Program-made: the position numbers and the translations under genes
Notes under the pieces: generated by a model
The model's input: only the letters and a program-made list of their open reading frames with translations
Databases searched by the model: none
Told to the model about the DNA's origin: nothing
In this document: positions 35,182-42,403 of the stretch, in pieces
Numbering within the stretch: position 1 is the first letter of the stretch
How the letters are laid out: each line of letters opens with the position of its first letter
Assembly: GCF_029028005.1 (NCBI RefSeq)
Contig: NZ_JAOTPO010000004.1
Location: 212,034-276,033, forward strand
Length of the DNA stretch: 64,000 nucleotides
Reading direction: 5' to 3'
Origin: Alkalihalobacterium chitinilyticum
GTDB taxonomy: Bacteria > Bacillota > Bacilli > Bacillales > Bacillaceae_F

Positions 35182-36519
35182 TTAACTGATACGTCGTTGC
35201 TCTTCTTTTAACTCCACTTCAGGCGTGTTGTTCTTAAACATCTTTCGTAAAACAATTGAACAAGATACTGCTAGAATGACATAGACGATTGAAAAAATAA
35301 TGAGCATCGTATCGACATGATCAGCTGTTGTAGCTCCCTCTGCTGTTTTCATAACCCCTACTAAGATCCAAGGTTGCCTCCCTACTTCAGCAAGGATCCA
35401 CCCGACCTCAATAGCTATCATAGCTAGCGGTCCGCCAATGATAATCGACCATAACAGAGGCTTGTTGTACAAATACTCCTTCTTCCATTTGGCTAACACG
35501 ATATAAATAATTGCAACAGCGGCTAAATACATACCAATGGCTACCATGATGTCGAACATATAATGGATCCATAATGGAGGCACTTCATCTGCTGGAAATT
35601 CATTCAACCCAATAACTTCAGCACTTGGTGAACCATGAGCAAGAATACTTAGCCCATATGGAATTTCGATCCCGTATTTGAGTTCATTGTCTTCTGTTAA
35701 AATGCCCCCTAAATGAAGCGGTGCTTCTGTCGTTGTTTCAAAATGTAATTTCGCTGCAGCTAATTTCTCAGGTTGATATTCTGCTAGAAATTTTCCAGAT
35801 AAGTCCCCAATCACAACGGTCGCAATGGAAAATACAAGTGCAGCCACCATCGTTAATTGAAGCGCTTTCTTGTGATACACATGGTTTCTCCCTTTTACGA
35901 TTTGATACGCAGAAATCATTGCCAAAATAAATGCCGAGGTTAGATAACTAGTAATGAGAACGTGGGCAACTTTTGTTGGCATAGCTGGCGTAAACATCGC
36001 TGCGATCGGATCAATATTCGTAATGACTCCATCCACTAAAGTAAAACCTTGTGGGGTATTCATAAAAGCATTCACCGTCGTAATAAAAAATGCTGACGCT
36101 GATGCACCAATTACAATTGGAATTACTAATAAAAAGTGTCGCATTCTACTCTTAAAACGATCCCACGTATAAAGATAAATCCCTAAGAAAATCGCCTCAA
36201 AGAAAAATGCAAAGGTTTCCATAAATAACGGTAACGCTATCGTTTGTCCTGCAACTTGCATGAAGTTTGGCCATAGCAAGCTTAGTTGCAATGCGATTGC
36301 CGTTCCTGTTACAACACCTACTGCAACCGTGACGACGAAACCGCGGGCCCAGCGCCTTGCTAATAACGTATAATGAGGGTCTTTCCGCTTTATTCCCATC
36401 CATTCCGCTAATGCGATCATAACGGGAACACCTACACCGATCGTGGCAAAAATAATATGAAACACTAACGTAAAGGATGTAAGTATGCGGCTATATATGA
36501 CCGGATCGTACTCAAACAT
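35182..36519 (-). CDS. cydA: Cytochrome bd-type quinol oxidase subunit I
   Basis: 445 residues. It binds haems b558, b595 and d and oxidises quinol with oxygen. The N-terminal helix carries the axial His (TLVFHIIFATIGVGVPV). The conserved GRQPW (EVGRQPWILVG) is present. The length and short region after helix 6 indicate the short-Q-loop CioA/YthA type. It may take electrons delivered to quinone by the SQR enzymes of this island; bd oxidases tolerate sulfide. AAGGAG precedes the ATG. Confidence 0.93.
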   Translation of the reverse strand: MFEYDPVIYSRILTSFTLVFHIIFATIGVGVPVMIALAEWMGIKRKDPHYTLLARRWARGFVVTVAVGVVTGTAIALQLSLLWPNFMQVAGQTIALPLFMETFAFFFEAIFLGIYLYTWDRFKSRMRHFLLVIPIVIGASASAFFITTVNAFMNTPQGFTLVDGVITNIDPIAAMFTPAMPTKVAHVLITSYLTSAFILAMISAYQIVKGRNHVYHKKALQLTMVAALVFSIATVVIGDLSGKFLAEYQPEKLAAAKLHFETTTEAPLHLGGILTEDNELKYGIEIPYGLSILAHGSPSAEVIGLNEFPADEVPPLWIHYMFDIMVAIGMYLAAVAIIYIVLAKWKKEYLYNKPLLWSIIIGGPLAMIAIEVGWILAEVGRQPWILVGVMKTAEGATTADHVDTMLIIFSIVYVILAVSCSIVLRKMFKNNTPEVELKEEQRRIS

Positions 36520-36546
36520 AACAAATTCTCCTTTCCTATTTTGTTG

Positions 36547-36693
36547 TTAACGAAAGAGCCGACTAATTAATGAGAGCAACATAATACCAGTGACAATAAA
36601 ACAGACCTTAATGAGCCAACGCTCTTCTTTTGTATTTTTCTCGACTAACTCCCTTCTTTCGTATCTCTTTAGTCTTTGCCTTACGTTGTATAC
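36547..36693 (-). other. Possible small single-TM ORF lacking a normal start
   Basis: An open frame of about 48 codons ends just before cydA. It reads VRQRLKRYERRELVEKN, then KEERWLIKVCFIVTGIMLLS and LISRLFR. It shows a basic cytoplasmic part and one good membrane helix, but no ATG, GTG or TTG begins it. It is either a chance frame, a remnant, or a small protein with an unusual start. Confidence 0.3.
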
Positions 36694-36776
36694 CTAGAGT
36701 GTAATCAATCGTTAATATCAATCACATAAGGTTTTTCCCCTATATTTAAGGTAAAAATGAGGATTTTATGAACGAA

Positions 36777-36809
36777 AAAAGCTTAACGGCTTTTCACCGT
36801 TAAGCTTTT
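36777..36809 (-). terminator. Intrinsic terminator of the NreC-like gene
   Basis: GCTTAACGG/CCGTTAAGC perfect 9-bp stem extended by A-T pairs, with T-rich flanks on both strands. It overlaps the stop of the regulator gene. Confidence 0.85.
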
Positions 36810-37428
36810 AGATTTCTAATAAATGGTATTTTTGAGCAATTTCGATCCAATCTGCCTTGGATTTTATATTTAACTTCTTCGTAATATTATGTCGATGTGT
36901 TTCAACCGTTTTCCTTGAAATAGACAGTTTTTCTGCGATTTCCTTTTGGGTATGACCTAATACCGTTAACACAAAAACTTCTTTTTCTCGCGATGTAATG
37001 GGCAAAGTTAACGTATCTTCATCCTCATCCCATTCCTCTGTCAGTTTCCCCTCAAAAAACTTCTTGCCGCTCATTATCAAGTTTAAGTATTTCATCAGTT
37101 CATCGCCGTTAAACCTTTTGACCATATAACCGTCTGCCCCGAGCTTATAAGCCTTTTTTTGATAGGAAATATCATCATGCATCGAAAAAATAACGATCTT
37201 TGCATCAGGAAAAATCGAACGCATTTCACGCAAAACTTCAAATCCATCCATTCCGTCTGGGAGCGATAAATCTAAAATAATTAAGTCAAACGTATACTCA
37301 ATCGCTTTTTTTATAGCCGTTCGCCCATCTTGTGCTTGAATAATATATTCAACACTGAACATATCTTTTATTAATAATGCTAATCCACTAGCTACTACCT
37401 CATGATCGTCTACAATCAGTACTTTCAC
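36808..37428 (-). CDS. NarL/NreC-type response regulator
   Basis: 206 residues: receiver with Asp in IILDLSLPDGMDG and a LuxR-type helix-turn-helix (LTLPITSREKEVFVLTVLGH, QKEIAEKLSISRKTVETHRH). It is the partner of the upstream PAS kinase and probably controls respiratory genes such as the bd oxidase. The GTG at 37428 is preferred because AAAGGG lies eight bases upstream; it is just past the kinase stop. Confidence 0.9.
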   Translation of the reverse strand: MKVLIVDDHEVVASGLALLIKDMFSVEYIIQAQDGRTAIKKAIEYTFDLIILDLSLPDGMDGFEVLREMRSIFPDAKIVIFSMHDDISYQKKAYKLGADGYMVKRFNGDELMKYLNLIMSGKKFFEGKLTEEWDEDEDTLTLPITSREKEVFVLTVLGHTQKEIAEKLSISRKTVETHRHNITKKLNIKSKADWIEIAQKYHLLEI

Positions 37429-37430
37429 AG

Positions 37431-38441
37431 TTAACACCCTTTATTATTCATATCTACATACCCTTCAACCTTCGTTGGACCTCCAATTTTACTATCCCAA
37501 TTCACTTCCCCGTTAATCATCGCCATTCGTTCTTTCATATGATACAATCCAAGTCCTTTAAACTTCGTTTGCCCGACATCAAAACCTTGTCCATCATCTA
37601 TAATTTGAAACATAATTTGGTCTTCACTTTCAGTAAACTTAATCATTATTTCCTTGGCTTTTCCGTGACGAACCGCATTCGTAACAGCTTCTTGAATTAA
37701 ACGAAATAATTGCAGTTCTACTTCCTTCGATAATTGATACTCATGTATTTGATAAGATAATGTAAAGTTCACCTTATAAAACTTTTTCCAGTCTTCTACT
37801 GCTGATTTTAACGTTGCCTTTAACCCGAATTGATCAATCGCTTGCGGTCTTAATTGTTTAGTTAATCGTTGGATATTGTCTAACGTCTTCTCTAGCGTTC
37901 CCTCAATTTTACGAAAATGACTTTGATAATTTTCATCCGTAATATGGTGCTTAACCCCCTGTAATCCTAAAAACGCACTATATACCCCTTGAGATATATC
38001 GTCATGCAGTTCCATCGCAATTGCTTTTCTCTCTTTTTCTTGTGTCGCGATCGTATCTCGGATTAAGAGTTTCTTTATTTTCAAGCGTTCTTTTTCTGAT
38101 GTCCATTTTGGATTTCGAAGGATGAGTACCATAAACTCCATACCCTCTAGCGGAATTTTTGTCGTACTCATTTCAAATGATGTTTCTTTTTTCCCTTTAT
38201 ACGTCGGCATATGAGCTTGAAAGCTTGGCAGAGGATCTTCATGTGCGAGAATACACCGTTCCTCACCTGGAGCCACCTCTCTCATCTTACAGTACGAACA
38301 ATAAGGAACTACATCTCCAAGTTCCCAACCCGTCATTTCTTTCGCTAATTGATTATGATAATGAATCACACGATCCTTATTAATAATTACGACCCCTTCA
38401 GATAAATCGTCCACCACTTGTTTAAACCACTCTAGCTTCAT
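37431..38441 (-). CDS. NreB-like PAS histidine kinase with altered Cys cluster
   Basis: 336 residues with no membrane segment: an N-terminal PAS domain (~1-120), HisKA_3 with His in AIAMELHDDISQG, and HATPase (DDGQGFDVGQTKFKGLGLYHMKERM). The PAS holds C-x2-C-x11-C (VVPYCSYCKMREVAPGEERC) like the oxygen-sensing iron-sulfur site of Staphylococcus NreB (C-x2-C-x11-C-x2-C), but the fourth position is Ala (CILA). It may bind a different cluster, zinc, or sense thiols/persulfide. It is divergent from the SQR operon; a CstR-like site lies between. Confidence 0.88.
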   Translation of the reverse strand: MKLEWFKQVVDDLSEGVVIINKDRVIHYHNQLAKEMTGWELGDVVPYCSYCKMREVAPGEERCILAHEDPLPSFQAHMPTYKGKKETSFEMSTTKIPLEGMEFMVLILRNPKWTSEKERLKIKKLLIRDTIATQEKERKAIAMELHDDISQGVYSAFLGLQGVKHHITDENYQSHFRKIEGTLEKTLDNIQRLTKQLRPQAIDQFGLKATLKSAVEDWKKFYKVNFTLSYQIHEYQLSKEVELQLFRLIQEAVTNAVRHGKAKEIMIKFTESEDQIMFQIIDDGQGFDVGQTKFKGLGLYHMKERMAMINGEVNWDSKIGGPTKVEGYVDMNNKGC

Positions 38442-38602
38442 GATTTACACCCCCATAGCAAATCTCTTCTTTAAACTAATATCAAATAAAAATAGAAATA
38501 TCGAGGAAATCAGGACCTGTTCACAAAAATTTCTTTTTAAAATTAAAAATTAAGTGAAATCACTTATACGTTAATTATGATTATTACCTATAATTATCTA
38601 TA

Positions 38603-38618
38603 TACCCCATGTGGTATT
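38603..38618. promoter_or_regulatory. CsoR/CstR-type operator (site 2)
   Basis: ATACCCCATGTGGTAT, 16 bp, ATACC/GGTAT arms. It lies in the divergent control region between the NreB-like kinase and the ten-TM membrane protein, 162 bases before the kinase start. Confidence 0.5.
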
Positions 38619-38743
38619 TTGCTTCGAGTTTACATTTTTACAATCATTCCTAATCTCTTCTATCTTCTAAATATCCCCAGAATTAAAGGGTCGTATGAAT
38701 TCAGGAAGATATTAACACTAAAAGAGACAAAATAAAAAAGAGG

Positions 38744-38772
38744 TTTACAACATCAAAATTATTTGATATATT
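38744..38772 (+). promoter_or_regulatory. Sigma-A promoter of the membrane protein-SQR unit
   Basis: TTTACA (38744-38749), 17-base spacer, TATATT (38767-38772). The expected start of transcription is near 38779, just before the operator at 38789. Confidence 0.6.
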
Positions 38773-38788
38773 AAGTTTACAGAAATTA

Positions 38789-38804
38789 ATACCCCTAAGG
38801 GTAT
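38789..38804. promoter_or_regulatory. CsoR/CstR-type operator (site 3)
   Basis: ATACCCCTAAGGGTAT: perfect ATACCC/GGGTAT arms around CTAA, ten bases past the predicted transcription start and next to the ribosome site of the membrane protein gene. It is the best of the three sites. Confidence 0.7.
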
Positions 38805-38819
38805 AAGGAGGAGAATAAA

Positions 38820-40022
38820 ATGAAAAACAATTACAATCCACTGTACTTTTTAGCTGCACTCGGAAATGGGGGTCTAGCCGTATCATTTTTCATGTATTTA
38901 ATGTTTATGGTTCCACATCCAGATACACCAATGGCAACATTTAATCACATCTACCCATATGTCACAGGTGCGGATACATTTATCTCAATTTCTATTGTAA
39001 TCGCTTTACTAGCGATGATTTATTTCGCCTTTAGACATTTCGAGAAAGTCATTTGGAATGTGAAAGAATTCAATAAGTTCAAAAAAACAGATGCATACAA
39101 AGCATTACGTTCTTCCAATGGTGAAGTTGCTTTAATGGCTATTCCATTAACATTTTCAATGATGATCAACGTTCTTTTCGTATTAGGGGCTGTCTTCGTT
39201 CCTGGATTATGGGATTATGTACAATTTCTACTTCCATTTGCTTTAATCGGGTTTATGGTTGTTGGGTACTTTGCATTAAAGATCTTTGTAAGAATGATGA
39301 CTCGTTTCATGACGACATCTTCATTCAAAGAAGAAGCAAACAATCACTTTAGCCAATTGCTATCTGTATTTGCTTTCACAATGGTTGGTGTAGGTTTCGC
39401 TGCTCCTGGAGCGATGAGCCACAACCTAGTCATTTCAGCTACTGGGATCTTTTTCTCAATCTTATTCACTGTACTAAGTGTTATTTTAATCATCGTTTGG
39501 ATTGGTTTAGGATTACGATCTATCTTTAAAAATGGGTTTGCACTAGAAGCTAGTCCAAGTGTTTGGATGCTCATTCCAATATTAACGCTTATCGGAATTA
39601 CAGGAGTACGTGTTACTTCTGGATTAGCACACAACTTTTTAGGAACTGACCCACACCCTTTAATCTTTTTTGTAGGTTTAGGTGCAGTGATTACTGCTCA
39701 AATCGTTATTGGAATTCTTGGTTACTCTGTCTTAACGAAATTGGGTTACTTTAACACATTTGTTGGAGGCAACAAGAATAGTGCAGGTAGTTACGGACTC
39801 ATTTGTCCAGGTGTGGCCTTCTTCGTATTAGGAATGTTCTTTACACACTGGGGGTTAGTACAAAACGGGGTGATTGATCAATTCTCAGTTGCATACTTTA
39901 TCATCCTTGCTCCATTCGTATTCGTACAGTTCAAAACCATTCATGTACTATTTAAACTAAACAAAAACCACTTTAACTCTACTGCAGTAAAAGAGCCTAA
40001 GGTTCAAGAAAAAACAGCTTAA
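38820..40022 (+). CDS. Ten-TM membrane protein linked to SQR
   Basis: 400 residues with about ten membrane helices. It starts MKNNYNPLYFLAALGNGGLA and includes FEKVIWNVKEFNKFKKTDAY, SSNGEVALMAIPLTFSMMIN and GSYGLICPGVAFFVLGMFFTHWG. It resembles in outline the TDT/SLAC1 kind of anion channels/exporters, and I recall similar proteins in sulfur gene clusters (TsoY-like), but I cannot prove the family. A CstR-like operator and strong AAGGAGGAG precede it. The SQR gene follows after a hairpin. A role in moving sulfide, sulfite or thiosulfate is an inference. Confidence 0.7.
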   Translation: MKNNYNPLYFLAALGNGGLAVSFFMYLMFMVPHPDTPMATFNHIYPYVTGADTFISISIVIALLAMIYFAFRHFEKVIWNVKEFNKFKKTDAYKALRSSNGEVALMAIPLTFSMMINVLFVLGAVFVPGLWDYVQFLLPFALIGFMVVGYFALKIFVRMMTRFMTTSSFKEEANNHFSQLLSVFAFTMVGVGFAAPGAMSHNLVISATGIFFSILFTVLSVILIIVWIGLGLRSIFKNGFALEASPSVWMLIPILTLIGITGVRVTSGLAHNFLGTDPHPLIFFVGLGAVITAQIVIGILGYSVLTKLGYFNTFVGGNKNSAGSYGLICPGVAFFVLGMFFTHWGLVQNGVIDQFSVAYFIILAPFVFVQFKTIHVLFKLNKNHFNSTAVKEPKVQEKTA

Positions 40023-40035
40023 CTATTAAAGCGAT

Positions 40036-40058
40036 GCAGGACCATCAAGAGGTCCTGC
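40036..40058 (+). terminator. Hairpin between the membrane protein and SQR genes
   Basis: GCAGGACC/GGTCCTGC perfect 8-bp stem, 14 bases after the stop, followed by a moderate T/C-rich tract. It may be a partial terminator that lowers SQR expression or a processing site. Confidence 0.6.
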
Positions 40059-40140
40059 TAGCTTTCTTCCTTATTAAATGTAAGCGTTTTATTGCTTTAA
40101 GCAAACAGCATGTTTATTAACAATTAAGGAGTGAATTGAT

Positions 40141-41331
40141 ATGACTCAAAAATCATTTACAGTAGCTATTGTCGGTGGTGGAACAGCAGGAATCACTGTT
40201 GCTGCCCAATTAGCGAGAAAAATGACACCAGATGAAATTGTCATTATTGACCCAGCTACTCATCATTATTATCAGCCATTATGGACATTAGTAGGTGGCG
40301 GAATTGTTTCTAAAGAACAGTCAGCACGAGAGGAAAAAGACCTTATTCCAAAAGGCGTACACTTTATTCAAGAAGCAGTTGAGTCCTTTAATCTAAAGAA
40401 GAAAACTATAAAAACGGATAAAAATCAAGAAATTGCGTTTCAGTATTTAGTAGTTGCCCCTGGTCTTAAGCTATACTGGGATCAAGTTAAAGGGTTGAAG
40501 GAAGCTATAGGGCAAGAGGGAGTTGTCAGTAACTATGCTTATGATTATGTAGATTACACATGGGATGCGATTCGAAATTTTAAGGGTGGAAGAGCAATTT
40601 TCACTCATCCTAATACACCAGTAAAATGTGGGGGCGCGCCACAGAAAATTATGTATTTAGCTGAAGAATTTTTTGAAGAAGTTGGGGTTCGTAATGAAAC
40701 AGAAATTATTTTTAACTCTGCTAATACAGCGATTTTCGACGTGCCAAAATACCGTGAAACTCTAGAAAAAGTCCTAAAAGAAAAAAAGATCAAAACAAAC
40801 TTTAAAACGAATTTAATTGAAATTGACCATAAAGTAAAAAAAGCAACGTTTGAAAATATAGATACTGGTGAAATCCAAACCTATCAATACGACATAATCC
40901 ATGTGACCCCACCGATGGGACCTCATCGGTTTATTAAAAGTAGTGAACTCGCCGATGAAAATGGCTGGGTAGATGTGGACCCTAACACTTTACAGCATAG
41001 ACGATTTTCTTTCATCTTCGGTTTAGGCGACAGTGCGAACTTACCAACCTCTAAAACAGGGGCAGCGATTCGGAAACAAGCACCAACTGTTGTAAAGAAC
41101 CTGCTCTCCTTAATCAATGGCCAGCCACTAAATGCCTCTTATAATGGGTATACCTCATGCCCAATTGTTACAGGACGAGGTAAATTAATTTTAGCAGAAT
41201 TTGATTACAACAAAGAGCCAAAAGAAACATTCCCTTTCAACCAAGCGAAACAACGGTATAGTATGTACTTCTTAAAGAAAGAATTACTTCCACGGTTTTA
41301 TTGGCATGGGATGTTGAAAGGGAGAATGTAG
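40141..41331 (+). CDS. Sulfide:quinone oxidoreductase (SQRDL-like type)
   Basis: 396 residues: FAD-binding VAIVGGGTAGITVAAQLA, HHYYQPLWTLVGGGIV, the catalytic-Cys region TPVKCGGAPQKIMYLAEE characteristic of the eukaryote/bacterial type II SQR, and a second FAD motif FGLGDSANLPTSKTGAA with the associated Cys later (YTSCPIVTGRGK). It oxidises sulfide, passing sulfur to a thiol acceptor and electrons to menaquinone. AAGGAG stands before the ATG. It is likely under the CstR-like site at 38789. Confidence 0.92.
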   Translation: MTQKSFTVAIVGGGTAGITVAAQLARKMTPDEIVIIDPATHHYYQPLWTLVGGGIVSKEQSAREEKDLIPKGVHFIQEAVESFNLKKKTIKTDKNQEIAFQYLVVAPGLKLYWDQVKGLKEAIGQEGVVSNYAYDYVDYTWDAIRNFKGGRAIFTHPNTPVKCGGAPQKIMYLAEEFFEEVGVRNETEIIFNSANTAIFDVPKYRETLEKVLKEKKIKTNFKTNLIEIDHKVKKATFENIDTGEIQTYQYDIIHVTPPMGPHRFIKSSELADENGWVDVDPNTLQHRRFSFIFGLGDSANLPTSKTGAAIRKQAPTVVKNLLSLINGQPLNASYNGYTSCPIVTGRGKLILAEFDYNKEPKETFPFNQAKQRYSMYFLKKELLPRFYWHGMLKGRM

Positions 41332-41390
41332 CTTTTGTAACGTTCAATCTTTACTTTAGATTATATATAAAAAAGGATGTGTGTTAAAAA

Positions 41391-41422
41391 AATAGCTAAC
41401 AGCAAATAAGCTGTTAGCTATT
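41391..41422. terminator. Bidirectional terminator between SQR and pssA
   Basis: AATAGCTAACAGC/GCTGTTAGCTATT perfect 13-bp stem with a 6-base loop and A/T-rich flanks. It sits between convergent genes. Confidence 0.85.
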
Positions 41423-41448
41423 TCAATTACTACATTCAATAACAAATT

Positions 41449-42141
41449 CTATTCGATATCCTTTTTGTTCTTTCCTTTCACAAACCGGTACGTGACGTAA
41501 GCAATGTACAAAGGAGTAGCAATATAGATCAAGTACGGAAATTGTCCATAAAACCCTTTGTAAATGACAAACAAGGCGCACCCCAAAAAGATCGTCACAA
41601 TTGTCCCGTATTTCGGTAACGGAACTTCTTTTAAGCTTGGTATCCGTAATTTACTTACCATTAAAAAGCACAATCCTGTAAAAACAACCGTTGTAATAAT
41701 ATTAGGAATTAGTTCTCCAAATAAAGTGAGAATCGCTAAAATTCCCCCAGCCGCAGTAATCGGGACACCAATAAAATAATTCATCGATGACTTCGTACTG
41801 ACATTAAAGCGGGCTAAGCGATAAGCCCCAAACAGCGGAAATAAACCAGCAACCATAAAGCCTAATAACCCAAATTGATAAAAGGATGTATAATACACTA
41901 AAAAGGAAGGTGCGACGCCGAATGTCACGATATCAGCTAATGAGTCTAATTCTTTTCCTAAAGCACTCTCTGCTTTTAACATTCGGGCCACTCGTCCATC
42001 CATACTGTCTAACATCATTCCGATGATGATTAAGATGGCCGCATTTTTGTATTGCCCTGTTGCAGCATACCCGATCGATAGGAAACCACAATACAAGTTC
42101 CCTAACGTAAAAAGGTTCGGGATGCTCTTTGTAAATCGCAT
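41449..42141 (-). CDS. pssA: CDP-diacylglycerol-serine phosphatidyltransferase
   Basis: 230 residues, membrane-bound. The CDP-alcohol phosphotransferase motif is DGRVARMLKAESALGKELDSLAD (DG..AR...G..D...D pattern). The N-terminus IPNLFTLGNLYCGFLSI is typical of PssA. It makes phosphatidylserine for phosphatidylethanolamine synthesis. In many Bacillus genomes psd follows; here the gene is followed by convergent SQR, so psd must be elsewhere. Confidence 0.93.
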   Translation of the reverse strand: MRFTKSIPNLFTLGNLYCGFLSIGYAATGQYKNAAILIIIGMMLDSMDGRVARMLKAESALGKELDSLADIVTFGVAPSFLVYYTSFYQFGLLGFMVAGLFPLFGAYRLARFNVSTKSSMNYFIGVPITAAGGILAILTLFGELIPNIITTVVFTGLCFLMVSKLRIPSLKEVPLPKYGTIVTIFLGCALFVIYKGFYGQFPYLIYIATPLYIAYVTYRFVKGKNKKDIE

Positions 42142-42403
42142 ATGTTGTCACCACGCTACTTAAGATAAATTTCCTTATGAACCAAACCATACTTTTTCAG
42201 TGATCGTTCATTAACAATGACATCATTGTTCTTATTAAATAAAAGGAATCCGTATATTAATAAAAGCAAAAATAACCTGTTCTGTCAAAGATTTATTTAT
42301 TAAATTACCATTAATAACCATACCACAACCGTTACCTCGAAATATAAAGCCCAGTAGAAATAAGACCGTATCTAATTGATACAGCCTCATTTTAGTATTT
42401 ACT

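Noticed and set aside
36696..36760. GATTGAT direct repeat upstream of cydA as an Fnr or Rex site
   Set aside because: Neither TGTGA-N6-TCACA nor TTGTGA-N6-TCACAA is met, so no regulator is assigned.
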